From NCBI RefSeq assembly GCF_002812085.1, contig NZ_NPDM01000004.1, positions 1-64,000 on the forward strand: 64,000 bases of DNA, read 5' to 3'. Made by a program: the position numbers and the translations under genes. The notes beneath the pieces are model-generated. The model made no database searches and was not told the origin of the DNA. It saw only the letters and a program-made list of their open reading frames with translations. Positions 47,454 through 56,311 of this stretch are shown here, piece by piece (position 1 is the stretch's first letter; each line of letters starts with the position of its first letter). The DNA comes from Leptospira levettii (lineage in GTDB: Bacteria > Spirochaetota > Leptospiria > Leptospirales > Leptospiraceae).

Positions 47454-48107
47454 CTAGGTTTTCATGCCATTATATGCGTATTCGGTAACAGTTTGGATAA
47501 ACTTTTCCATCTCGTTTATATCATTTTTCATTTGTAATCGACCTTCCAAAAACAACATAGCTATACCGTGAATCATTGCCCAAGAAGCTAATGTTTTTTC
47601 TCTGGTTTGGCCTTTTTCTAAATGACCTAAGTTTTGTCCCATTCTAATAATTTCGTGTAACTGGCGATAGGTTCTTCTTGAGACTGAAGACAAAGTTGGG
47701 TTGAGGTTTGATTCAACTCCCATTCCACCAAACATAATCCTTGCGAATTGGCGATTATTCATGATAAACTGAAAATAAGTCCACCCAAGTGCGCGGTAAC
47801 GACCTTTGAAGTCTTGTTCTGTTTTTTCTAATTCTTTTTGATAGGATTCAAAGTATTTTTGAAAACCAATCTCTGCGATTGCAGAAAATAACGCATGTTT
47901 GTTTTCGAAATGATGGTAACTTGCTACATGGCTGACACCTGCTTTTGCGGCAACCTTTCGTAAGGAAATTTCCTCCAAAGAAGTAGTTTCTAATAATTCG
48001 ACACCCGCTTGGATCAGAGTCTCACGAACATTAACGCTGTTCATTTTGTTCGGGCGCCCAACTCGTGTGATGGTTTTAGCTTTCGCTTTTCTTTTTTTTG
48101 CTACCAT
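47454..48107 (-). CDS. TetR family transcriptional regulator
   Basis: 217 residues: a Lys/Arg-rich start, a TetR helix-turn-helix at 25-75 (IQAGVELLETTSLEEISLRKVAAKAGVSHVASYHHFENKHALFSAI, abbreviated here by its two key helices) and a WHG-type C-terminal domain (FIMNNRQFARIMFGG, ASWAMIHGIAMLFLEGRL). It is divergent from a dienoyl-CoA reductase-like gene, with two matching palindromes in the 126-bp gap, so it very likely represses that operon and itself. Confidence 0.88.
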   Translation of the reverse strand: MVAKKRKAKAKTITRVGRPNKMNSVNVRETLIQAGVELLETTSLEEISLRKVAAKAGVSHVASYHHFENKHALFSAIAEIGFQKYFESYQKELEKTEQDFKGRYRALGWTYFQFIMNNRQFARIMFGGMGVESNLNPTLSSVSRRTYRQLHEIIRMGQNLGHLEKGQTREKTLASWAMIHGIAMLFLEGRLQMKNDINEMEKFIQTVTEYAYNGMKT

Positions 48108-48152
48108 TTTTTGCCATTTTGGATTGTTTTCTATCTTCTGACTACCAGTTAT

Positions 48153-48165
48153 TTACCGTTGGTAA
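48153..48165. promoter_or_regulatory. TetR operator-like palindrome, copy 1
   Basis: TTACCGTTGGTAA: 5-bp arms TTACC/GGTAA around GTT. It sits in the divergent region between the TetR gene and the dienoyl-CoA reductase-like gene. Confidence 0.65.
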
Positions 48166-48194
48166 TTTAATACTTGTTTCTAAATTTGAATATA

Positions 48195-48207
48195 TTACCG
48201 ATGGTAA
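48195..48207. promoter_or_regulatory. TetR operator-like palindrome, copy 2
   Basis: TTACCGATGGTAA: identical arms to copy 1, centre GAT. The two centres are 42 bp apart, four helical turns, so both face the same side of the helix. It lies 27 bp before the + strand start codon. Confidence 0.65.
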
Positions 48208-48233
48208 ATTAATTCGTTTTTTGAGGAAGTTTT

Positions 48234-50228
48234 ATGAGTACAGCCTTTACACCGATCCAACTAGGAAATGTGACAGTACCCAATCGATTTTTAATGGGTT
48301 CTATGCACCTAGGAGTAGAAGGAGAGACTGGGGTTGCCCATCGAATGGCTACATTTTATGGCAAACGATTCGAAGGTGGAGTCGGAATGATTGTCACTGG
48401 TGGTATCAGTGTCAATGAGGAAGGGAAGGGATCAAAATCATTTTTTCAATTTTTAGACCCACTTCACGCAAACGAACTCAAATTACTTAATGGAGCCCTG
48501 AAAGGAAAAGGGGTAATGTGTGCGCAGTTATTTCATGCAGGTAGATATGCATTTGACCGAAACTGTGTCGCTCCATCTGCCATTAGGGCACCAATCAATC
48601 GTTATGTGCCAAGAGCCTTAACCGAAGATGAATGTTGGAGAACAATCGAAGATTTTGGCCGTTCCGCAAAAATCGCTCATGAAGTAGGGTTTGGTGCTGT
48701 GGAAATTATGGGGAGTGAAGGTTATTTATTAAATCAATTTTTTTCACCCGTTACAAATCACCGTGATGATTATTTTGGTGGTGATGCCAAACGTAGAATG
48801 AATTTTTCGATCGAAGTGTTACGAGCTGTTAAAAAAAATCTTCCAGAAGGATTCCCCATTATTTTCCGTATGTCGGGCATTGATCTGATACCAGGGAATC
48901 CAAGTTTTGAAGAAGTGATTGGTTTATCGAATGCCTTACGTGATGAAAATGTGACAGCTCTGAACATAGGTATTGGATGGCATGAATCTAGAATTCCTAC
49001 CATTAGCCAACTTGTACCCCGAGGAGCATGGGTTCCTATCGCACGTCGTATCAAAGAACAAACTCCAGGCGTACCAATCATTGCTTCCAATCGTGTTAAT
49101 GATGCATCCACGATCGAAAAAGTATTTTCCGAACAAAGTGTAGATATGATTTCAATGGCTCGGCCGTTTTTAGCTGATCCATTCATTGTTCAAAAATTAG
49201 CAAACGGACATTCCGAACGAATCAATACTTGTGTGGCTTGTAACCAAGCATGCCTCGACCATGCATTCCAGGAAAAACATGTTTCCTGTATCGTGAATCC
49301 AGTCGCAATGAATGAAGATAAATATAACTTCAAAAAAACAACAAACCCAAAAAACGTTTTAGTGATTGGAACAGGTCCTGCTGGTTTGGAGGCCGCAAGA
49401 GTGGCAAAAGAATTAGGCCATGATGTAACCATCTTTGAAAAAAGAGACCAAATTGGAGGTCAGTTCCAATTGGCGTCTCATATACCAGGTAAGTCAGAAT
49501 TTAATGAAACCATTCGTTATTTCAAAAATGAACTGAATGCAATCGGAGTTAAAATCCAATTGAACACCGAAGCAACAATCGAAAACATCAAAGCAAAAAA
49601 CTCCGACGTAGTTATCTTTGCAAGTGGAGTGATCCCGAGAGAATTCCATTTGAAAGGATTAGAATTATTGCCTCATGGAAGTTATGCAGATTATTTAACT
49701 GGTAAATTTGTTCCTGGAAAAGCAGTTGCTGTGATTGGTGGTGGTGGGATTGGTGTGGATGTTGCTCATCGTTTAACAGAAGAAAACGATCCAACACTTG
49801 AATCTTACAATCAAAAATATAATATAAATTCATTTACAAATGCAATGATCCAAACTGCAAAAGCAAAACGAAAGGTAGGAGTTTTTCGTAGGAATGGAAA
49901 ACATGGCGCAGGATTAGGACCTACCACATTTTGGGCTCTAAAACAAGAGTTAGAGTCAGAAGGAGTTGAGTTTTTCCAAGGATTAACGTATAAGGAAGTT
50001 ACAAAAGATGGACTTATTGTTGTATTTAAAAATGGAGAAGAGTTTTTATATCCTTGTGATTCGATCATCTTATGTGTTGGTCAGGAAAAAGAAGATTCAT
50101 TGTATGAACAATACGTAAAACAATCTCCAAATCAAAAACTCATTTTAATCGGTGGAGCAAAGGATGCTAAAAACATTGATGCAAAACGAGCGTTTTTCGA
50201 AGGATTAGAAGCAGCTTATAACATTTAA
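48234..50228 (+). CDS. 2,4-dienoyl-CoA reductase-like NADPH:flavin oxidoreductase
   Basis: 664 residues with the FadH/trimethylamine dehydrogenase layout. An FMN-binding old-yellow-enzyme barrel (1-340) has VPNRFLMGSMHLG, CAQLFHAGRYA and RPFLADPFIVQKL. The [4Fe-4S] site follows (CVACNQACLDH near 347-357, then SCIVNP). FAD/NADPH-binding halves come next, with VLVIGTGPAGLEAARVAKELG and VAVIGGGGIGVDVAH. FadH reduces 2,4-dienoyl-CoA in breakdown of unsaturated fatty acids, and the following acyl-CoA dehydrogenase gene fits such a role. Other enoate substrates are possible. Two TetR-type operators precede it. Confidence 0.88.
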   Translation: MSTAFTPIQLGNVTVPNRFLMGSMHLGVEGETGVAHRMATFYGKRFEGGVGMIVTGGISVNEEGKGSKSFFQFLDPLHANELKLLNGALKGKGVMCAQLFHAGRYAFDRNCVAPSAIRAPINRYVPRALTEDECWRTIEDFGRSAKIAHEVGFGAVEIMGSEGYLLNQFFSPVTNHRDDYFGGDAKRRMNFSIEVLRAVKKNLPEGFPIIFRMSGIDLIPGNPSFEEVIGLSNALRDENVTALNIGIGWHESRIPTISQLVPRGAWVPIARRIKEQTPGVPIIASNRVNDASTIEKVFSEQSVDMISMARPFLADPFIVQKLANGHSERINTCVACNQACLDHAFQEKHVSCIVNPVAMNEDKYNFKKTTNPKNVLVIGTGPAGLEAARVAKELGHDVTIFEKRDQIGGQFQLASHIPGKSEFNETIRYFKNELNAIGVKIQLNTEATIENIKAKNSDVVIFASGVIPREFHLKGLELLPHGSYADYLTGKFVPGKAVAVIGGGGIGVDVAHRLTEENDPTLESYNQKYNINSFTNAMIQTAKAKRKVGVFRRNGKHGAGLGPTTFWALKQELESEGVEFFQGLTYKEVTKDGLIVVFKNGEEFLYPCDSIILCVGQEKEDSLYEQYVKQSPNQKLILIGGAKDAKNIDAKRAFFEGLEAAYNI

Positions 50229-50238
50229 GGAAACAAAC

Positions 50239-51987
50239 ATGATCGCAAATAACTATTTTTCAGATGATAAAGACTTACAATTAATTTATAACCAACTCAT
50301 TGATTGGGAATCAATCGTAAAAGAAGCAGAAGGTGAAGATTTTATTGATCATAAAGTTTATACTGAAAGCAAAAATAATCGATATGAAATGGCACCTTCT
50401 TCCTTAGAAGAAGCCATGGAATTATACACTTCCAGTTTGGATGCAATGGGAGATTTTTTTGGCAAAGATGTATCTCAAAAATCTCAAATTATGGATCGAA
50501 ACGAATTAAAGTATGAAAATGGAAAGGTAATCTTCCCAAAAGAAACCGTTGAGATTTATGAAAAATTTCGGAGTACGGGTCTTATGGGTTACTCACTGCC
50601 AAGAGAAGCAGGTGGATTGAATTTTCCTGCAACTGTCGGTGCATTTTATGCGATGATTATGGCGCGTGCGGATGTTGCTTTTTGTATGACAACAACACTC
50701 TTAAATTTAGCCCAAATAGTATCTAGATTTGGAACCGAAGAACAAATTGAAACCTATGCAACAAAGGCAGCAACTGGTGAGTGTTTATTTGCAATGTCAC
50801 TCACAGAACCTGATTTTGGGTCTGACTTAAATAGTGTTAGGACAATTGCTGTCAAACAAGAAGATGGAAGTTATCGTTTAACAGGTACAAAACGATTTAT
50901 TTCGCAAGGATGTGGTCTTGGCGACTATCCTGCACTTCTTTTGACACTTGCAAGAACAGGTAAACCTGATGGTGGTGCTCGTGGGCTTTCTGTTTTTTTG
51001 GTCAAAAGTTCTGACATCTCCATTGCTGGAATCGAGAAAAAAATGGGCCTTCATGGATCACCTACTTGTGAGATTGTTTATGATAATAGTTATGGGGAAA
51101 TTTTGGGAGAAGAAGGTTTAGGACTCACTCGTTATACCGCTGGAATGACAAATTTTATGAGGCTTGTGAGTGCTTCAGGTGGTTGCGGTGGAGGAGCTGC
51201 TGCTTATTATGAATCCCTGAAGTATGCAAATGAAAGGAACCAATTTGGAAAACCAATTTATGAGATTCCCGCTGTCTATGAGATGGTGCATAAAATCAAA
51301 CGCGAAACGAATGCTATGCGACTTCTGACACTTGAGACAGCTCGTGTGATTGATATGTACCAACACCATCAAATACGTTTAGAAAAACAATGAAAACCAG
51401 ATCGTGACATCAGAAAGGATGAAAAAGTAAAATATTGGTCTACACTTGCTTCCATTTTGACTCCTATCGCAAAATATTATAGTTCAGAAGAAGGTCATAA
51501 AAATACAAGCATCGCTGTACAGGTCTTTGGTGGCGCTGGTTATACAGAAGACTATGATATTTCTAGAATGTTTCGTGATTCAAGGATCAATACCATTTAT
51601 GAAGGGACTTCCCAAATCCATGTACGTATCGCAACAGGTGCAATCCTTGCAGGAATGGCAGGTGATGGAAATTTTAGGAAGTATCTCAATTCACTAAAAG
51701 CAGAGATTGGATCTCCATCTACATTTTTATTGGAACAGGAACGTGTATTGGAAGAATCAATTCGAGTGATGAGAAACATCCAAGAAGAAGTAAAAAAAGA
51801 AACAGTAGCTGAAAACTTAATGATACAAATGGCAAGATACCTCTGTAGTTTGTTATATGAAAAATCAATTTCAAAAATCAAGGATTCAGATTCCAAAGAA
51901 ATTTGGCAAAAAGATTGCCGTGCTTATGTCATTGATAGTGCTGCTACCGCTCAGTCTTGTCTCTACCGAATCCAATACTTTGATTGA
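50239..51987 (+). pseudogene. Acyl-CoA dehydrogenase interrupted by an in-frame TGA
   Basis: The reading frame is one acyl-CoA dehydrogenase of 582 codons, but codon 385 (51391-51393) is TGA and the same frame continues without a shift to 51987. The first part has EFALTEPDFGSDL-type FAD motifs (MSLTEPDFGSDLNSV, GTKRFISQG), and RNQFGKPIYEIPAVYEM. The second part has VQVFGGAGYTEDYDISRMFRDSRINTIYEGTSQIH with the substrate-binding region intact, then a helical C-terminal extension. Neither half has lost other conserved residues. A recent nonsense mutation or a sequencing error is most likely; recoding is possible but unsupported. It follows the dienoyl-CoA reductase gene by 10 bp, so they form an operon. 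Confidence 0.82.
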
Positions 51988-52004
51988 TCTAGTATTGAAA
52001 CTTT

Positions 52005-53185
52005 TTACTTAACGGTGGTTAGAATCCTTTCGACTGTCTCCAATATCCTTTGGATGGTGGTTGGATCACCATAACCACCGGCGGTTGTAACAATGACCAT
52101 ATCCATACTTGGGAAGGCGAAAATGAGTTGCCCACCATTCCCAAGTGCAACTGACCACGGAATTTTTTTCTCTTCCAAAATGGTTTCTCCAAGCCACCAT
52201 TAGTATCCGTAAAATAGTGATTTTCCATCCTTACGGAATATTTTACCTGCGAATTGATTTGTTTTTTGAGAGAATCATCTAACCATTGTTTTGAGACAAT
52301 CTGTTTTCCTTTCCAATTTCCTCCGTTTAAGACCAACCTTCCCAATTTTAACATATCCCTTGGTCTTAATCTAAGGCCTGCATGGGCAAGTGCTCTTCCA
52401 TTTCTGTCCTCTACCCATTCAAAGTTGTGGATTTCTAATGGAGTGAATAACCATTCTTTCGCTAATTCTTTTAAGGATTTGTTTGTTTTTTTTGTTAGAA
52501 TATCAGAAAGAACAGACGTTCCTCCTCCATTATAATTAAAAATAGTCCCTGGTGTATGGATTAAGTCACTGTCAAAAAAGAATTGGGTTAAGTCTTTTTT
52601 CCAAAGAAGTCGTGTTTCATCACTGAATAAAAATCCATACCTCCATTCTTCCCAATCAAGTCCACTACTCATTGTTAGAAGGTATTTCCATGTAATGATT
52701 TGTTTGGGATCATTTTTTGGAATTTGTAATTCTGGATAATACGATACCACTGGAACATCCACTCCATCGATTATTTTTTTATCGATAGCAATGCCAAATA
52801 GCAAAGAAACTACGGTTTTGCTAACAGACCTTACATCATGTAATGTATTTGAATCAAACTGAGTTTCCCCGTCGAAAGGAAACCTTGTGCCGTAGCGTTT
52901 GTTAAACGGATGGTCGGCTCTTGTATTGTAGACTTCGGTTACGATTTTACCATGCCTTTCGATGAGAAATGAATGAAATTCGCTGTCTTCGGAGCCAATT
53001 TCATGTACATACCCACAGAACTGATTTTGATCAAACTCTGTTTCTAGGTTTGTTGTAATTTGCCATTCACGATCTAAAATGGGTTTCGGGCAATTTTCAG
53101 TTTTTGTTGGTCCCGAATGGATGGTAGAGTAAACAAACGTTAGGATGAAAAGAGTGATTTGGGGGTAAGATTTATTAAGTTTCAT
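52005..53185 (-). pseudogene. Beta-lactamase-family serine hydrolase with a C-terminal frameshift
   Basis: The open frame (52019-53185) starts with a signal peptide (ITLFILTFVYSTIHS) and has the class C/esterase motifs SVSK (Ser-x-x-Lys nucleophile), SSGLDWEEW and FNYNGGG. After about residue 323 (KYSVRMENHYF) the family match moves to another frame: from 52190 down to 52005 that frame reads WWLGETILEEKK, ALGNGGQLIFAFPSMDM and GGYGDPTTIQRIL, ending at TAA. A stop codon (YGY-TAA-WWL) also sits just before WWL in that frame. So one frameshift and one stop, two lesions, separate the catalytic core from its C-terminal strand. The gene is probably inactive. Confidence 0.72.
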
Positions 53186-53343
53186 TTTGAATGCGATGAC
53201 AAGTTACCCGAAACCATAAACAAACAAATGTCGTTAGGGAATCACAAATTAGAATTATTTTTAAAAAAAGGAATCGGTTAAAATTTTAATGAAGGTGTTG
53301 ACTTGTTTCCAAAATGGGGTAACAATTCGGCAGAGGTTTTTTT

Positions 53344-53673
53344 ATGAAAAAAATTCTAAGCTTATTTCTTTGTTTCACTTTCCTTGTGACAGCTTCAGTC
53401 ATTGCCCATGACCATGAAGGCAAAGGAAAACATCCTATGGCCGGTGAACATTTTAAAAAGATGGATACCAATGATGATAAAAAAGTGTCAAAAGAAGAAT
53501 GGCAAAAATTCCATGATGGTTTTTTCCAAGAATTGGACAAAGATGGTGACGGTTCTGTTTCTTTAGAAGAATTAAAAGAGAAACGAATGGACCAAAAAGA
53601 GAAAATGAAGGATAAAGCCAAAGAAAAGAAAAAACAAGGGAAAGAAAAAGACCAATCCAAAGATTCAGAGTGA
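53344..53673 (+). CDS. Exported EF-hand calcium-binding protein
   Basis: 109 residues with an N-terminal signal peptide (residues 1-21, ending VIA), then a His-rich start (HDHEGKGKH). Two EF-hand loops follow: DTNDDKKVSKEEW and DKDGDGSVSLEEL, the second with the canonical D-x-D-x-D-x-x-x-x-x-x-E pattern. The tail is Lys/Glu-rich and likely helical. It may bind Ca2+ in the periplasm or outside the cell. The gene stands alone; upstream AGAGG precedes the ATG. Confidence 0.85.
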   Translation: MKKILSLFLCFTFLVTASVIAHDHEGKGKHPMAGEHFKKMDTNDDKKVSKEEWQKFHDGFFQELDKDGDGSVSLEELKEKRMDQKEKMKDKAKEKKKQGKEKDQSKDSE

Positions 53674-53919
53674 TCTAATTCCTTTTTCGTGGAGGATCGT
53701 TTTTTGTTACCTATGGAATTTTCCAAAGGGGAAACAATGAGTCAAACGGTTCTCCATTGGAACGAATGGTGAATCACATTTGTTCCGAAGTTTTAGAAAT
53801 CGAAATCAATTCGATTGGCAAAAAGAAACCAATTTGATCCCTTTCACTCATTTTTTTGAAACCTTTCTTTCGATTGACCTTCTTACAATATAAGAGTGTG
53901 ATACAAGCAGTCAAAACGA

Positions 53920-54771
53920 ATGAAAGCCAAAAAAGCGAAAGCAAAACAGAAACCTTCTCCTAAAAAACAAAAACCAACATCTAAAAAACGTTCGACTCAA
54001 AAAACGATTTCTACGTCGAAACAGTATTCGAATCATAAGAGAACAAATCGTCCGTACTTCTCTGAACCTACGTCTGGGAATGAGGAAAACCTTCATCCCA
54101 TGAAAGAACTGATTGATACAGTACATGAATATTCCATCGGCCATGAAATCGCCAATGCAGTGACTCATGGAATTGGAGGGGGCTTAAGCATTGCTGGTCT
54201 TTCTTTGTTATTGACGATGGCAGTTTTGTATGGAGATGTTTGGCATGTAGTGAGTTCCGCCATTTATGGAGCAACTCTCATCATTTTATACTTAGCTTCT
54301 ACTCTTTACCATGGAATATACCACACAGCCACAAAAAAAGTATTTAAAGTGATCGATCACGCATCCATATATCTCTTAATCGCTGGTACATATACTCCAT
54401 TTACGCTTGTTAGTTTGCGTGAGAATTCTGAATGGGGATGGGTATTATTTGGTTTGATTTGGATCCTTGCACTCATTGGAGTTGTTTTACTATTACTATT
54501 CCCTGGAAAGTATAGTGGCCTTCGTGTAACTGTATATATCATAATGGGTTGGCTTGCCATCTTCGTGATGAAAGACATCCGAGCTGCCATTGGAGTCGGT
54601 GGAATGTCCTGGTTAGTCGCTGGTGGACTCAGTTATACATTTGGTGTGATTTTTTATCTATGGGATCGTTTGCCAATGAACCACGCGATTTGGCATCTTT
54701 TTGTTCTTTCAGGGAGCATTTGTCATTTTTTTGCGATTTTATTTTATGTCATACCCTCAGTACCAAAATAA
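53920..54771 (+). CDS. Hemolysin III/PAQR family membrane protein with basic N-terminal extension
   Basis: Residues 70-283 form a seven-span HlyIII (YqfA/PAQR) protein: the first motif EIANAVTHGIGGGLSIAG, STLYHGIYH (Ser/His metal-site residues), KVIDHASIYLLIAGTYTPF and the last MNHAIWHLFVLSGSICHFFA with the C-terminal His pair. Residues 1-60 are very rich in Lys, Gln and Thr and low in complexity, which HlyIII proteins lack. An ATG at 54100 (MKELIDTVH) would give the usual length of 223 residues, but no ribosome site favours it strongly. The family may sense lipids or hydrolyse ceramide-like substrates; the role is unsettled. Confidence 0.85.
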   Translation: MKAKKAKAKQKPSPKKQKPTSKKRSTQKTISTSKQYSNHKRTNRPYFSEPTSGNEENLHPMKELIDTVHEYSIGHEIANAVTHGIGGGLSIAGLSLLLTMAVLYGDVWHVVSSAIYGATLIILYLASTLYHGIYHTATKKVFKVIDHASIYLLIAGTYTPFTLVSLRENSEWGWVLFGLIWILALIGVVLLLLFPGKYSGLRVTVYIIMGWLAIFVMKDIRAAIGVGGMSWLVAGGLSYTFGVIFYLWDRLPMNHAIWHLFVLSGSICHFFAILFYVIPSVPK

Positions 54772-54850
54772 AAAATTGGTTTGTCAAAATATTTCGAACA
54801 CATAGAATTTCCCTTCTTCTCTGCCATACGGTGGAAAAGTAGGAGAATAT

Positions 54851-55138
54851 ATGAGAACATTGGTCACGTTTAGTTTTGCCTTGATGGTTTTGTTTTCATC
54901 AACGGCAATCTTCGCTGAGGATTGTTTTTTGTGTGGGAATGGAAGCACAAATGGATGCCAACAATGCCGGGGAAAAGACCGCAAAGCTTGTGAAGAAAAA
55001 GGATGCAAAATCTCCGGAACTGCTTCTTGTTCTACGGCAGCAAATGTAAAGGTTTGTCAATCGGATCGAGTGTATACTGATTTAACATTCGGTGGAAATA
55101 AAAAACAAGTAAACCATTCTCAATTGAAGATCAATTGA
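54851..55138 (+). CDS. Small exported cysteine-rich protein
   Basis: A 95-residue precursor with a clean signal peptide (MRTLVTFSFALMVLFSSTAIFA) and eight Cys in the mature part, including DCFLCGNG, GCQQCRGKDRKACEEKGCKI and SCSTAANVKVC. The pattern suggests four disulfides. TAGGAG lies eight bases before the ATG. I do not recognise a named family; it looks like a lineage-specific secreted or surface protein. A strong hairpin terminates the gene. Confidence 0.75.
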   Translation: MRTLVTFSFALMVLFSSTAIFAEDCFLCGNGSTNGCQQCRGKDRKACEEKGCKISGTASCSTAANVKVCQSDRVYTDLTFGGNKKQVNHSQLKIN

Positions 55139-55144
55139 TCCCGA

Positions 55145-55180
55145 TGGAATCCTACCTAATTTGAATTAGGTGGGATTCCA
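55145..55180. terminator. Strong hairpin between convergent genes
   Basis: GGAATCCTACCTAATT (55146-55161) pairs with AATTAGGTGGGATTCC (55164-55179) with one T-G pair, a 16-bp stem plus a closing T-A. It lacks a long T-run, but lies between two genes that end towards each other, so a bidirectional terminator is likely. Confidence 0.6.
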
Positions 55181-55189
55181 AATTTCACT

Positions 55190-56152
55190 TCATCTCTTTG
55201 TTACATCAATCACTACATTCCCCTTTTTATGACCAGCTTCTACATAATGATGAGCTTCTACCATTTCTTCTAAAGGATAATGCCGATCAATGTAGGTTTT
55301 GTATTTGCCAAGATTGGTTAAAGAAACAAGGAAATTCAAATTTTCTAATGTTTCTTTTATCGGTCCAAAATGAATTTTTTTTCTTTTGAAAAGTGATAAA
55401 CAAAATGATTCCCACATTTGGCGAAAGGTAGCTCCTACTAAAACTAAATTGCCACCTTCCTTTAAATGTTTTAAATTTTTATCAATCGTTGTTTTACCAA
55501 CACATTCAAATACGATATCGTATTTGTTATTTTCTGGCAGTGAAAAAAATTGATCGTAATCAAATGATTCATCAGCACCTAAAGATTTTAGGAGTGGTAT
55601 ATTTTCTTTACTACATACAGTTGTAACAATTGCCCCGAAATGTTTAGCAATCTGGATTGTTGCAGTTCCTACCGCACTTGATGCTCCGTAGATCAGGATT
55701 GTCTGTTTTGTATGAACATTACATTTTTGAAGGAAATCAACTGCGGTAAGACCACCAAAGGAAAGAGTTGCTCCTTCCGCAAAACTGATTCCAGAGGTAA
55801 ATTTTGTGATCGTCGATTTTTCAGAGACACAAATGTATTCTGCATACGTTCCCATCTTCATTCCTGGTGAACCAAGTACCTTGTCTCCAACTTGAAATTT
55901 TGTAACCTTTTTGCCAACGGCTTCGACGATTCCCGAAAAACTGATACCTAATACAACAGATCTAGGTTTGAAGATTCCGAAAAACAAACGAACTATTTTT
56001 GGATCTGGTTTTCGTAGTCTCCAGTCAGCAGAATTGACTGATGTATTCACGATCCGAATCAAAATTTGATCCTCTTTTGGTTTTGGGATTTCCCATTCTT
56101 CTAGTTTTAAAACTTCTGGTGGACCATATTTTCTATTTGTGATGACTCTCAA
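55190..56152 (-). CDS. MDR family NAD(P)-dependent oxidoreductase (zinc-free)
   Basis: About 320 residues of the medium-chain dehydrogenase family, quinone-oxidoreductase branch: RKYGPPEVLKLEEWEIP, NSADWRLR, GISFSGIVEAVGKKVTKFQVGDKVLGS, EGATLSFGGLTA and the coenzyme loop ILIYGASSAVGTATIQIAKHFGA, then SLGADESFDY. The Cys and Glu that bind catalytic zinc in alcohol dehydrogenases are absent. I chose the TTG at 56152 with GGAG upstream; a longer frame from 56200 would run through a palindromic operator and a TTGACA -35-like box. It is divergent from a TetR gene. Confidence 0.85.
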   Translation of the reverse strand: MRVITNRKYGPPEVLKLEEWEIPKPKEDQILIRIVNTSVNSADWRLRKPDPKIVRLFFGIFKPRSVVLGISFSGIVEAVGKKVTKFQVGDKVLGSPGMKMGTYAEYICVSEKSTITKFTSGISFAEGATLSFGGLTAVDFLQKCNVHTKQTILIYGASSAVGTATIQIAKHFGAIVTTVCSKENIPLLKSLGADESFDYDQFFSLPENNKYDIVFECVGKTTIDKNLKHLKEGGNLVLVGATFRQMWESFCLSLFKRKKIHFGPIKETLENLNFLVSLTNLGKYKTYIDRHYPLEEMVEAHHYVEAGHKKGNVVIDVTKR

Positions 56153-56179
56153 TGGGAAAACTCCTGCAGATGAAATTAA

Positions 56180-56192
56180 CTTACAGTGTAAG
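56180..56192. promoter_or_regulatory. TetR-type operator between the MDR and TetR genes
   Basis: CTTACAGTGTAAG is a perfect 6-1-6 palindrome, the TTACA-N-TGTAA form often bound by TetR repressors beside dehydrogenase genes. On the minus strand TTGACA overlaps its upstream side (56195-56200), so binding would block the oxidoreductase promoter. Confidence 0.65.
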
Positions 56193-56311
56193 CCTGTCAA
56201 GGAAATATATTTCTATTGGAACGATGAAAATTTTAATAAGTAGTGGATTTTATGATGAAGGAAGGTTAAAATATATCATCAAAACTGAAATAAAATAGGG
56301 AGATCAGTGGA

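Noticed and set aside
51391..51393. Selenocysteine at the in-frame TGA
   Set aside because: Acyl-CoA dehydrogenases have no catalytic Cys/Sec at this place and no clear SECIS-like hairpin follows the codon.
53714..53839. Two overlapping mini-ORFs (MEFSKGE... and MVNHICSEV...)
   Set aside because: Both are shorter than 25 codons, in different frames and without a good ribosome site; the gap 53674-53919 shows nothing firmer.
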